IMG/VR virus record: IMGVR_UViG_3300028393_000311
Location: 1-25,007 of that record
DNA from: a virus
DNA length: 25,007 nucleotides
Reading direction: 5' to 3' (one strand)
In this document: piece by piece, positions 14,221-21,292 of the stretch
Position numbering within the stretch: position 1 is the first letter of the stretch
Layout of the letters: the number at the start of each line of letters is the position of its first letter
Position numbers and translations under genes: made by a program
The notes under the pieces: generated by a model
What the model was told of the DNA's origin: nothing
Database searches by the model: none
The model's input: the letters and a program-made list of their open reading frames with translations, nothing else

Positions 14221-14599
14221 AACCAACCTGCTCACCAATTTCAATTGCTGCCTGTATAGCTAGTGATAGTTCCTCTCTAGAACAATCTCCAAAGCTTTTA
14301 GCTAGGAAATATTCTTTACCAGAAACTTCTCTTGCTATACAGAGACCAGCTCTATCTTTTACCAACAGCTTCATGTTCTCTACAGTTTCTCCTATGTGCA
14401 TACTTAACTGTTTAAGCATTACATGTAGTTTAGCCAGCTGTGGCAGAGTACCATCATCATGCTGCTCTTCATAGAAGAATTCTACTATTGCTCCATCAGC
14501 TAGTCTAGATACAAACAATTCATATTGTTTTGCTGCTGCTAATGTAAGAGGCTTTAATAATCCTCTTTCTTTTTTATACTTACCGTTTAGATGATTCAT
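14207..14599 (-). CDS. Possible NinB-like recombination protein
   Basis: A 130-residue protein. The order of elements recalls the NinB/Orf-type recombination mediators: a basic N-terminus, a beta region (GAIVEFFYEEQHDD), a helix with LAKLHVMLKQLSMHIGET, and a final helix (REELSLAIQAAIEIGEQVGF). Those proteins help load recombinases on single-stranded DNA. The resemblance is in layout, not in clear motifs, so the call is tentative. Its start overlaps the stop of the SF2 helicase gene (ATGA), so the two are translationally coupled, which fits a recombination role. Confidence 0.6.
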   Translation of the reverse strand: MNHLNGKYKKERGLLKPLTLAAAKQYELFVSRLADGAIVEFFYEEQHDDGTLPQLAKLHVMLKQLSMHIGETVENMKLLVKDRAGLCIAREVSGKEYFLAKSFGDCSREELSLAIQAAIEIGEQVGFILQ

Positions 14600-15687
14600 A
14601 CATCAAAGTATTTAATTTTTGATTGGTCTAGATCTTTAAGAGCTTCTTCCACCCACTTCTCATCTATTGTACCTTTATAACAAAGTATATGGATAGTAGC
14701 TGTTTCATCAGGATTAAGTCTTAGAAGTCTACCTATACGTTGATTACTCTTTCTCTCATTACCATATGCATGCATGATAATGCCGGCTCTTAGTTGAGGT
14801 ATGTTTACACCCTCATTGAGCTGAAGTACACATGATAGTTTATCTATGTTACCTTCTTTAAAATTCTGTAAATTTAGTTCTGCATCTGGATTCTTAGAGT
14901 GTACAGAATACCTACAAGTTCTGTCTGCCTGATCTTGTGTGTTACAAAATAGTATACACTTTTCATCAATATCATTTAGAAGAGTCTTTGCATAGGTTTC
15001 TTTAGTCATAAAATCCATTAATGCTCTCATCCTCATAATAGAAGTTATCTGTCTTTGCTTAGGACCATTAGCTTCATATACACGTTCACTCCAATAATTA
15101 TAATTCTTGGTTTCTGATGTATAGAACTCTTTGTCTTTAAGTTTTACAAGAAGATTATTACTATTTGAGAGATTCATCCTGTGTACTATTATTCTATAAT
15201 CATTTAGAATATCATCAGCCACTGCATCATCTGTGATATATGTAAACTTCATTGGGCAAAACTGGGTAACCATTCTACCTTTATCTGAATCTTGATATCT
15301 TGGTGGAGTGCCTGTCAGTCCTAGTATTCTACCACCAAACATTCCTAAGAAGTTCAAGTGAGAGTCTAAAAGACTATGACATTCGTCTAACACTACAATA
15401 TCAAAATCTTGTGGGTTGTATTTGTTTAGAGATAAATAGGTGGTAAATTCTATACTGCTTATATCAATCTTAAATCTATCAGCATCATTTCTCCAAGAAT
15501 CAAATATAGAAAGCTTGGGTGCTACAACCAGCACCCTAAGCTTCTCTACACTGTTAACTTGCAAATGATCAACATATTTAAGACCTATAAGAGTTTTACC
15601 TACACCCATTGAGATGCCTAAACCACATCTTTTGTTGTTTAATGCTACTGTTAAAGCATCTTTTTGGATTTGGTCTCTTTTACTCAT
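14596..15687 (-). CDS. Superfamily 2 DNA helicase/ATPase
   Basis: A 363-residue SF2 helicase. Motif I is SMGVGKT (26-32), motif Ia VLVVAPKL (52-59), motif II DECH (101-104), motif III GLTGTP (123-128), and motif VI QRIGRLLR (316-323). These give a complete two-RecA-lobe motor. It lacks extra nuclease or accessory domains, so it is a minimal phage helicase like those acting in branch migration, replication restart or R-loop removal. Its ATG overlaps the preceding stop (TAATG). The substrate cannot be deduced. Confidence 0.9.
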   Translation of the reverse strand: MSKRDQIQKDALTVALNNKRCGLGISMGVGKTLIGLKYVDHLQVNSVEKLRVLVVAPKLSIFDSWRNDADRFKIDISSIEFTTYLSLNKYNPQDFDIVVLDECHSLLDSHLNFLGMFGGRILGLTGTPPRYQDSDKGRMVTQFCPMKFTYITDDAVADDILNDYRIIVHRMNLSNSNNLLVKLKDKEFYTSETKNYNYWSERVYEANGPKQRQITSIMRMRALMDFMTKETYAKTLLNDIDEKCILFCNTQDQADRTCRYSVHSKNPDAELNLQNFKEGNIDKLSCVLQLNEGVNIPQLRAGIIMHAYGNERKSNQRIGRLLRLNPDETATIHILCYKGTIDEKWVEEALKDLDQSKIKYFDV

Positions 15688-15932
15688 TAGTCAAATACTC
15701 TTTGTACTGTGTTATCAAATGGATTAAACTCTACTTGATTGTATGATCTGTATTTTCCTTTAGGGAAAACCATTTTATCATGTTCATCATGTGTAAGAAT
15801 ACCCATGTCAGCTAACATAAATGTAATGCTATTAGGTGTTTCATTATATTCCATGTCTTTCTTAGACTCTAGAATATGTTTGTGCCCGATGATTTCTCCT
15901 TCACCAAGAACAATTCTCTTTGCTTTTTTCAT
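15687..15932 (-). CDS. GHxH-type small conserved protein, possibly a fragment
   Basis: An 81-residue protein with GEGEIIGHKHIL (10-21), then GILTHDEHDKMVFPKGKYRS and QVEFNPF, ending QRVFD. This order (GEVTGHAH, then a THEEH motif, then a QxEY/RRVAD end) is that of a conserved bacterial and phage family of unknown function, from memory. Family members usually begin with an extra QGDVLL strand, which is lacking here. A matching RQGDIIVAKI is found near the end of the preceding 254-residue protein. The His/Glu motifs could bind a metal. Operon position directly before the SF2 helicase. Confidence 0.75.
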   Translation of the reverse strand: MKKAKRIVLGEGEIIGHKHILESKKDMEYNETPNSITFMLADMGILTHDEHDKMVFPKGKYRSYNQVEFNPFDNTVQRVFD

Positions 15933-15943
15933 ACTGTTTAATT

Positions 15944-16708
15944 TTAAGTTTCTGAATACATGAGGTTTAAATAATCTTGTTTACCTAGATGATACATTGT
16001 AGCCGAAGTTACGTCTTTATCTATTTCATCCTTGATTTTAGCTACAATAATATCACCTTGTCTATAGATTTTTTCTACATCTCCAATAGGTACATCTAGT
16101 CTAATAGTCCAGGCAATTGCTCTAATAGCATCTGACTTCTTTTCTTCAGGATTCATTGACCACCAGCTTTCTGATGCTGCATCTTTTGGTACATACAACC
16201 AATATTCTCTATTAGTAGTGGTGCACCAACATCTTACAGCAAACACAGGGTCTGGCTTGCCTCCCCATCTGTTTCTTTCATAGAGTTTATCACCTTCCAT
16301 TTCATAAAGTTCATACACGTCTTCAAACTCATGTGTATATTCTTTTAAAGAATCATCCCATCTAGCTCTTTTCTTTTTAATTACTTGTCTATCTAATAAC
16401 TTTGGATCTAGTTCTTTAAATAACTTTTCTACACCAATAGCATCAAAATAAACACGTCTATCTTCTGTATTAGGTACTTTAAGTGCTTCTTCTACTGTTA
16501 TGGGTTTTACTCCAGCCCAGCATTCTTGTACAAATAAGTCAAAATCTTTAAGACTTTCATGAATAATAACTTCTTTTTGAAAATCTCTATAATCTTCTTG
16601 ATATTTAGTCTTCCATAATCTTAATGCATCAGTAAGATTAAATCCTTCTCTATTGTTTACTATATATTCTATTTCTCCGTACTTAATCTTCTGTTTCATT
16701 GTTTGCAT
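15944..16708 (-). CDS. Conserved protein, DUF6745-like
   Basis: A 254-residue protein. The central and C-terminal parts resemble DUF6745 in order: an acidic YELYEMEG strand, DPVFAVRCWCTTTNREYWLY, then SDAIRAIAWTIRLDV. This is a tentative match from memory. It ends with RQGDIIVAKIKDEI and a 25-residue tail. RQGDII is the usual N-terminal strand of the GHxH family, whose remaining part is encoded by the next gene after 11 nt. So the two genes may have arisen by fission of one reading frame. Its start overlaps the upstream gene by about 26 nt. Function unknown. Confidence 0.7.
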   Translation of the reverse strand: MQTMKQKIKYGEIEYIVNNREGFNLTDALRLWKTKYQEDYRDFQKEVIIHESLKDFDLFVQECWAGVKPITVEEALKVPNTEDRRVYFDAIGVEKLFKELDPKLLDRQVIKKKRARWDDSLKEYTHEFEDVYELYEMEGDKLYERNRWGGKPDPVFAVRCWCTTTNREYWLYVPKDAASESWWSMNPEEKKSDAIRAIAWTIRLDVPIGDVEKIYRQGDIIVAKIKDEIDKDVTSATMYHLGKQDYLNLMYSET

Positions 16709-17420
16709 TTAATTGTTTGTCAATAGCTGCTGCTGTTTCATCATCAAGTTCTAGTACAATAGGATTTTCCCGTTCATCATTTACTGTAATTTCTACTTGT
16801 TTAATAGTAAATACTAAATTTTCACCATCATCAGTAGCATTATCTCTATTTAGTGTCCAAACATCATTACAATTTGCAACTTCACCATGTCTACTAAATA
16901 GATGATCAAACTCACTTTCTAATATTTCTTGTAATGCTGTACAAAATACTGAATGAGTGTCCGTGAGAAAACCATTCTTTACAATAAATCTTGCATTCAC
17001 TGTACATTTTTCATCATAACCTGCTACTTCACATTCTACAATAAAACTATTAAACCACAATGCTTTAGGAATCTTAATAGTAATGTCTGAATCTATAACA
17101 TCTATTTGATCTTCACTATAATAATCTACACCAACAAATGTACTGGTTGTTGGATCATATATAGCTTCTCCTGAAGCATTAAATTCACCAGCCCAGCTAC
17201 CATAATCTAATAGATTATCAACTCTATCTACTAGAGCTCTAGTGTATTCATTATCTACTTGAACATCATCTATTTCAAAGTGAGCCCATCCTGAATCATT
17301 ACCACCTTCCCATACTAGTTTAAGCTCCCCTTGATTTTCATGTTCGTAATTACACCATTCTATAATTGATTTTACTTTAGAATTCTCCTTCATAAGTTTT
17401 AGTTTGTCTGTTAGTGTCAT
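16683..17420 (-). CDS. Conserved protein of unknown function
   Basis: A 245-residue acidic protein. A recognisable feature is KLVWEGGNDSGWAHFEIDD (34-52), followed by LLDYGSWAGEFNASGEAIYD. The order of a G-x-DSG strand and a later glycine/aspartate-rich strand recalls DUF6878, but only loosely. A beta-rich second half and an acidic C-terminus (ETAAAIDKQLNANNETED) complete it. It is overlapped at both ends by the neighbouring genes, so it belongs to one transcription and translation unit with them. No catalytic motif is visible. Confidence 0.7.
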   Translation of the reverse strand: MTLTDKLKLMKENSKVKSIIEWCNYEHENQGELKLVWEGGNDSGWAHFEIDDVQVDNEYTRALVDRVDNLLDYGSWAGEFNASGEAIYDPTTSTFVGVDYYSEDQIDVIDSDITIKIPKALWFNSFIVECEVAGYDEKCTVNARFIVKNGFLTDTHSVFCTALQEILESEFDHLFSRHGEVANCNDVWTLNRDNATDDGENLVFTIKQVEITVNDERENPIVLELDDETAAAIDKQLNANNETED

Positions 17421-17787
17421 AATCTAATTTTTCGTCTGCTATTTCTCTTAGCATTTTTCTACCTTCTCCAGGCTTATACATCCACCCTTGTGGTGTCATA
17501 CAATCTAGATAATCTTTAATGGTTGGTATTTTACCAATGTCTTCCATAACATGTTGTTCAGCTATAGTTCTAACAGGTACATCTTTTCCGTCTGAGTTAG
17601 TAATTACTGTTCCAAATTTTTCCTCACACCAAAAAATGCCCTCTGAATGATGACGTAATGCTCTATGTCTCATATCAGGGTATGCACTCTTAGTTTCATC
17701 AAAAAAATCATGAATTTTTATATAATCCTGCCATACTCCCCCATGTTTACGGCTGGAGCTGAGGCTGTGGTGATATGGATGACTCAT
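17377..17787 (-). CDS. DUF6915 family protein
   Basis: A 136-residue protein that closely follows the DUF6915 pattern as I know it: HPYHHSLSSSRKHGGVWQDY, then IHDFFDETK, RHRALRHHSEGIFWCEEKFG, TNSDGKDVPVRTIAEQHVMED and IP. The many conserved His, Arg and Asp residues suggest metal or nucleotide chemistry, perhaps a nuclease. No function has been established to my knowledge. The family is scattered in bacteria and mobile elements. The C-terminal 25 residues (EIADEKLDYDTNRQTKTYEG) extend beyond the family core and overlap the next gene. Confidence 0.85.
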   Translation of the reverse strand: MSHPYHHSLSSSRKHGGVWQDYIKIHDFFDETKSAYPDMRHRALRHHSEGIFWCEEKFGTVITNSDGKDVPVRTIAEQHVMEDIGKIPTIKDYLDCMTPQGWMYKPGEGRKMLREIADEKLDYDTNRQTKTYEGEF

Positions 17788-18038
17788 TAATAATACAATT
17801 TACGTGTTGGATAAATTTCATTCCATCTGTTTACTAAATCATCCCAGTAACCACTTTCTGTTTTATATTTAATGATGACAGCTACTAGTTCAGGAAAAGC
17901 CATTGATAATTTAGCTTGATTGATTACATCTGCTTTAAATACAGTGTCTATAAAGGAAGTCAAAAATGATCCTTGTAAATTAAGTTTATACATGCAAAAT
18001 TCATATTCTGCTTCTGTAAAATTAGTTAGTGTTTCCAT
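17787..18038 (-). CDS. Small protein of unknown function
   Basis: From the ATG at 18038 the product has 83 residues (METLTNFTEAEYEFCMYKLN). A start at 18101 would add 21 unconvincing residues and overlap the upstream gene by 80 nt, so the shorter form is preferred. It is largely helical and has GYWDDLVNRWNEIYPTRK near its end. The stop is immediately adjacent to the start of the DUF6915 gene. It may be functionally linked to DUF6915, by adjacency alone. Confidence 0.6.
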   Translation of the reverse strand: METLTNFTEAEYEFCMYKLNLQGSFLTSFIDTVFKADVINQAKLSMAFPELVAVIIKYKTESGYWDDLVNRWNEIYPTRKLYY

Positions 18039-18222
18039 TATTTTTAGCTTTACATTTTTCACAATGTTGTGGGGGTAAATAAAGACCTTTAGAAAGAGCA
18101 TATTCTACTTCTTCTTTAGTAAAGTCTTCACCTGTTTTAATAATCACTCTACATCCAGAACAAAGCATGGCTAACATACCACTATTGAACTTGACTTGAG
18201 CTCTGGGTTTCTCCTTCTTCAT
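18022..18222 (-). CDS. Small zinc-ribbon-like protein
   Basis: A 66-residue protein with two Cys pairs, CSGC (21-24) and CEKC (54-57), the spacing of a zinc ribbon. Between them is a short helix (TKEEVEYALSKGLYLPPQHC). It overlaps the preceding gene by 41 nt and the following one by 17 nt. Proteins like this often bind nucleic acid or another protein through one zinc. Confidence 0.6.
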   Translation of the reverse strand: MKKEKPRAQVKFNSGMLAMLCSGCRVIIKTGEDFTKEEVEYALSKGLYLPPQHCEKCKAKNNGNTN

Positions 18223-18562
18223 CTATCATTATTTTTACTCGTTTACCTTTAACAACATTATTGATGATATCTTCTATCTGTTGTCTTTGTTCAACATCAA
18301 GTCTCATTAGCTGATCAGTGATATGATCTATACCAAGAGAGTCAGACATTTCTTCTTTATAGAATTTACGTGTTTTCTCACTGAGCCTATCATATACATC
18401 ATTAATGATATAGTCACACTTCTGTACATAACCAGTAAAAGTGTTTTTAATGGTGCCTTTTGAAGTAATTTTGATATCCTCAAAGTATTGCTTGGCAATA
18501 TTGATATGATGTAATCCTTTGGCTAATGAAAACTTATCATCAGAAAATTGTTTCTCTATCAT
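18182..18562 (-). CDS. Helical protein of unknown function
   Basis: A 126-residue, mostly helical, charged protein. Segments include KGLHHINIAKQYFEDI, CDYIINDVYDRLSEKTRKFY and QLMRLDVEQRQQIEDIINNV. The C-terminal QSSSQVQ lies in the region that overlaps the zinc-ribbon gene. It starts 4 nt inside the preceding gene. No known motif. Confidence 0.6.
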   Translation of the reverse strand: MIEKQFSDDKFSLAKGLHHINIAKQYFEDIKITSKGTIKNTFTGYVQKCDYIINDVYDRLSEKTRKFYKEEMSDSLGIDHITDQLMRLDVEQRQQIEDIINNVVKGKRVKIMIDEEGETQSSSQVQ

Positions 18563-18804
18563 CTGTATTTTCTTATAAGTTTAAAAATCTCTGTAATGTC
18601 TGTAAAATCTAGTTCTTGTCCCATTCTTACAGGTAGAAAAGCTATAGTAAAGCCATGATTACCTTCAAAGTAGTCTTCATACTTGATTCTATTGCCATTT
18701 ACACTATCTATATAAATCCATGGATAGTTACCTATTAACTGTACATCTATGTTTAGCTTCTTCATTCTTTGAATAAAGACATCTAATTTTTTAAAATCAC
18801 TCAT
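18559..18804 (-). CDS. Small protein of unknown function
   Basis: An 81-residue protein, mixed alpha/beta: a helix (LDVFIQRMKKL), strands (VQLIGNYPWIYIDSVNG), GFTIAFLPVRM, and a final helix (ITEIFKLIRKYR). It overlaps both neighbours by a few bases, with ATGA-type coupling to the next gene. No family recognised. Confidence 0.6.
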   Translation of the reverse strand: MSDFKKLDVFIQRMKKLNIDVQLIGNYPWIYIDSVNGNRIKYEDYFEGNHGFTIAFLPVRMGQELDFTDITEIFKLIRKYR

Positions 18805-19084
18805 TTGGTTGTGGTTTTAGATTGTAACTAATTTCTCTAGCCATACTTAGTAAAGTAGAGTTTACTGAACTGAATAGTGTTCCAACTGTAGACAATTGAG
18901 AGACACTTGCTTTTGCATACAAGTCATCAACTTCTTTTTTGAGTATTTTACTTTTCATTAATAGCTCTTCAACAGCATTCATTAATTCTACATCAGGCAT
19001 TGATTCACCTTTAGTAGGTAGGCCATCAGGTTTTACAATACCTTCTTGGTTAGCCCAGTTTACATTTCCTTTAATTATGCTCAT
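18797..19084 (-). CDS. Helical small protein of unknown function
   Basis: A 95-residue protein. After an extended N-terminus (MSIIKGNVNWANQEGIVKPD), a coiled-coil-like helix follows: DVELMNAVEELLMKSKILKK, then SVNSTLLSMAREISYN. It overlaps the Cys-rich gene by 14 nt and the next gene by 8 nt. No family recognised. Confidence 0.6.
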   Translation of the reverse strand: MSIIKGNVNWANQEGIVKPDGLPTKGESMPDVELMNAVEELLMKSKILKKEVDDLYAKASVSQLSTVGTLFSSVNSTLLSMAREISYNLKPQPNE

Positions 19085-19283
19085 CTTTCTTTGGTTTTAG
19101 TATTTCTTCTAATTGATTTCTTATTAATTCAGCATTGTCTCCCCAATACATATCACACTTCCCATTATCTTCTATAGGAGGATCAGTAAACCATGATTGA
19201 TATTCACTGGGTCTTGCTGTATATCTATAACAACCTTCTTTGTGGGAACAGTTTGTCCCTTTACACATTGTAATATCAGGCAT
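19071..19283 (-). CDS. Cys-rich small protein
   Basis: A 70-residue protein: MPDITMCKGTNCSHKEGCYR, then WFTDPPIEDNGKCDMYW. Four Cys at about 7, 12, 18 and 43 fit one metal site. Proteins beginning M-x-D-I-x-MC-x-G-x-x-C are, in my recollection, common in Bacteroidota phages and remain uncharacterised. Confidence 0.7.
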   Translation of the reverse strand: MPDITMCKGTNCSHKEGCYRYTARPSEYQSWFTDPPIEDNGKCDMYWGDNAELIRNQLEEILKPKKDEHN

Positions 19284-19294
19284 ACTCTTGAGTT

Positions 19295-19516
19295 TTAAGG
19301 AGTTATTAAATTACCATCACCATATTGTGTTGCATAGTATTCATCTATTAGCATATCTAATTTCTTAGATTCAATAAAAGCTTCTACTACTTCTTCTTCA
19401 TTGTAATATTTTCTTGGTTTGTTATGAATATATTCTTTTTCATTAAGAGAATACCATGAACCATCTTTATAAGCATGCCAGCTATTTTCTTTTAGCCATT
19501 CTAAAAATTCTACCAT
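19295..19516 (-). CDS. Small protein of unknown function
   Basis: A 73-residue protein rich in Trp, Tyr and Glu (FLEWLKENSWHAYKDGSWYS), with a C-terminal helix (EEEVVEAFIESKKLDMLIDE). No motif is seen. It is placed between the Cys-rich protein gene (12-nt gap) and an HTH-like gene (5-nt gap). Confidence 0.6.
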   Translation of the reverse strand: MVEFLEWLKENSWHAYKDGSWYSLNEKEYIHNKPRKYYNEEEVVEAFIESKKLDMLIDEYYATQYGDGNLITP

Positions 19517-19520
19517 AGTT

Positions 19521-19715
19521 TTAATATTTAAAATATTCTTCTTCTTTTACTTTAGGATAAAGCAGTCTTAGATTTTGATAGAACACAGCCTTGGTTATCT
19601 TTAGTTGTTTAAAGATGTCTTTGTTCTGTATCTTTTTATAATTGTTTTTTATAAAATTGATTTCTCTATTGCTGAGGGTACAATTCTTCTGATTCTTGAC
19701 TTCTCGTGCTGTCAT
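19521..19715 (-). CDS. Small helix-turn-helix protein
   Basis: A 64-residue protein whose centre, LSNREINFIKNNYKKIQNKD followed by IFKQLKITKAVFYQNLRLLY, has the length and hydrophobic spacing of a Sigma-70 region 4- or homeodomain-like helix-turn-helix. That makes it a possible small phage transcription regulator. It overlaps the upstream gene by 50 nt. Confidence 0.6.
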   Translation of the reverse strand: MTAREVKNQKNCTLSNREINFIKNNYKKIQNKDIFKQLKITKAVFYQNLRLLYPKVKEEEYFKY

Positions 19716-19923
19716 TGTCTAAATGTTTTTTTACTTCTCTCCAATATTTAAATCTAAGTACATTTTGTTGCTGTCTGCTTTCATCTATAAGTTTTTCTAC
19801 TATTATCAAAGCACACTGTTTGTTATAGTGCTTTTCTTTTTTATAGTCTCCTAATGCAAATAGAGGTCTTGTAGATATTTCATATTGATTAACTAATTCA
19901 TTTGCTTGTTCTATAGGTGTCAT
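19666..19923 (-). CDS. Helical small protein of unknown function
   Basis: An 85-residue protein (MTPIEQANELVNQYEISTRP) with a helical centre (NKQCALIIVEKLIDESRQQQ) and a charged tail that overlaps the HTH gene. It begins at the stop of the next upstream gene. The opening T-P-I-E-Q-A-N-E-L is typical of small Bacteroidota phage proteins. Function unknown. Confidence 0.65.
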   Translation of the reverse strand: MTPIEQANELVNQYEISTRPLFALGDYKKEKHYNKQCALIIVEKLIDESRQQQNVLRFKYWREVKKHLDNDSTRSQESEELYPQQ

Positions 19924-20465
19924 TATTTATTTTTTAATTTTTCTCTATACCATTTACAAGCCATAACCCAAGCTCTTACTTCTACTCTACTTGGTTTGCA
20001 CAATCCCTCTTTATTATACCATTCTTTAGCACCTTTCTCTATTTCTTCATCTGATATTTCTTTTGTAAGTTCAGCTATAGCAGCATTATATCCTTTTGCA
20101 TACCCATTCTTATACATCACTTCATCTTGTTCTGTACATCCATCACAACCTTCCCAAGACATAACCTTTCTAATAATCTTAGCATTAGTAACTCTTTCTT
20201 CATTTTTTTGGGTTTCAGTATAATCTTTTTTAAATGTTTCAGCAATTCTCTGGATTTCAGTTAAGGGTGTTGTTAATATAGTATATGTATATTGATATTC
20301 TTTCCCTTCCTCATAAGCATCTATAATCTCTTGCTTGTGCATTTCTTTAGCTTGTTCAAAGTCTTTTGCAAAGTCTTCTATAGTATACTTCTTAGCATTG
20401 TGGTGACCTTCATACCAAGACAAATACATCTGAAATCTTTCTTCTAACCATTCTATTGATGTCAT
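19923..20465 (-). CDS. Conserved phage protein, unknown function
   Basis: A 180-residue protein. It begins MTSIEWLEERFQMYLSWYEG, a kind of opening common in Bacteroidota phage proteins, followed by DFEQAKEMHKQEIIDAYEEG. The middle contains CDGC and the YKNGYAKGYNAAIAEL repeat-like helix. The end is AWVMACKWYREKLKNK. Start and stop overlap both neighbours by 1-4 nt. No catalytic motif. Confidence 0.7.
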   Translation of the reverse strand: MTSIEWLEERFQMYLSWYEGHHNAKKYTIEDFAKDFEQAKEMHKQEIIDAYEEGKEYQYTYTILTTPLTEIQRIAETFKKDYTETQKNEERVTNAKIIRKVMSWEGCDGCTEQDEVMYKNGYAKGYNAAIAELTKEISDEEIEKGAKEWYNKEGLCKPSRVEVRAWVMACKWYREKLKNK

Positions 20466-20839
20466 AATTTTTGATTAAGAATTTGAATTAATTTAATTAA
20501 ACAAACTAGTTCTGCTTGTTCATATGTACTCTGTGGTGTATGTATATTTTCTTTTCTCCATCCATCACGAGTTATTGGAACATAAAAAACATTACTAGAA
20601 TCATTTATACCTTTTTCTCTTCTTATTTCATGATGTAGATTGAACTTCTCTCTAAACCATCTAAATGCTTGTTGGTATAGTGGTGCAATAATATTCCCTA
20701 AACGAATAGTATCTTGACCAGTGTTTGATACATAATGCCAAAGTTTACCTTTTTCATCAAAACTACCAAAACAGGGTTCATCAAATCCTAATTCTTTTAA
20801 AGCTAATGCTTGTTGATATGGAATAAATTCTAATTTCAT
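20462..20839 (-). CDS. Conserved phage protein, unknown function
   Basis: The ATG at 20839 (MKLEFIPYQQALALKELGFD) is preferred: it lies one base after the stop of the upstream gene, and the family I recall begins there. The motifs APLYQQAFRWFREKFNLHHE and YEQAELVCLIKLIQI match a protein family that is, from memory, very widespread in Bacteroidota phages and prophages. Product length 125 residues. Function not established. Confidence 0.75.
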   Translation of the reverse strand: MKLEFIPYQQALALKELGFDEPCFGSFDEKGKLWHYVSNTGQDTIRLGNIIAPLYQQAFRWFREKFNLHHEIRREKGINDSSNVFYVPITRDGWRKENIHTPQSTYEQAELVCLIKLIQILNQKL

Positions 20840-20840
20840 G

Positions 20841-21071
20841 TTATTCTGTTTCATATTGTACATTAATTAATGCTGCTTTACAGGCTGAGTCTTTAGATAG
20901 TAGTTCCATCATGTATTCATATCTCATGATAGTAAGATCTTTAACACAGTCTTCACTCTTTAATGAATCACATTCATTCTGAATTTTTGTTGCTACAGTC
21001 TTTTCTGTATAAAATCCTATTAATGTTCCTATAATAAGGGACATAAGGATGATTAGTAGTGTATTCTTCAT
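20841..21071 (-). CDS. Small membrane-anchored protein
   Basis: A 76-residue protein with an N-terminal membrane helix (TLLIILMSLIIGTLIGFY, 4-21) that could act as an uncleaved signal anchor. A Cys-containing external domain follows: CDSLKSEDC and SACKAALINV. Its topology places the C-terminus outside the cytoplasm. It is the first protein gene after the tRNA-like element. Envelope function or superinfection exclusion is conceivable, without direct evidence. Confidence 0.6.
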   Translation of the reverse strand: MKNTLLIILMSLIIGTLIGFYTEKTVATKIQNECDSLKSEDCVKDLTIMRYEYMMELLSKDSACKAALINVQYETE

Positions 21072-21086
21072 AATTATAATTTTTAG

Positions 21087-21158
21087 TAGTTAGAGCATGA
21101 TTCGAACATGCATATCCCATCTACATTGACAGGGTGTTACCAATTTCACCATCTAACT
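21087..21158 (-). tRNA. tRNA-like element, best-fit anticodon GUA
   Basis: A 72-nt cloverleaf can be drawn on the minus strand. The acceptor AGTTAGA pairs with TCTAACT (7 bp). The D arm is GGTG/CACC around a loop containing GG. The T arm is GCATG-TTCGAAT-CATGC, a perfect stem and canonical loop. The anticodon arm is weaker: TGTCA and TGGGA pair with a G-G mismatch, around ATGTAGA (anticodon GTA). The discriminator is A and CCA is not encoded. Bacterial tRNA-Tyr normally has a long variable arm, absent here, so isotype assignment is uncertain. It could be a degenerate or unusual phage tRNA. Confidence 0.5.
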
Positions 21159-21292
21159 AACCACAACTATTACTCCCCTGTACAAGTTGTCAATACAGCT
21201 AACTTACGATTTAGAGGACTGTTGCACCTGTGCAAGAGTGTAAACTCTATTCTGAGAGGTGTTCCTGAGCTTTCGATCCCATGGCCTGTGGG
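21159..21292 (-). other. Non-coding, strongly structured stretch
   Basis: A 134-bp gap with no convincing gene on either strand. It contains tandem short hairpins: AAGTT/AACTT (21184-21205), TTGCA-CCTG-TGCAA (21222-21235) and AGAGT-GTAA-ACTCT (21235-21248). A less AT-rich tail, with TTTCGATCCCATGGCC, follows. It abuts the tRNA-like element. A second tRNA-like fold was sought, but no valid T arm was found. Confidence 0.4.

Noticed and set aside
18039-18101. N-terminal extension of the small gene at 17787
   Set aside because: It would overlap the zinc-ribbon gene by 80 nt, and the added residues have no protein-like character.
21176-21292. A second tRNA in the structured gap
   Set aside because: TTCGATC is present on the plus strand, but flanking bases cannot form a T stem with the invariant closing pair, and no acceptor stem could be found.
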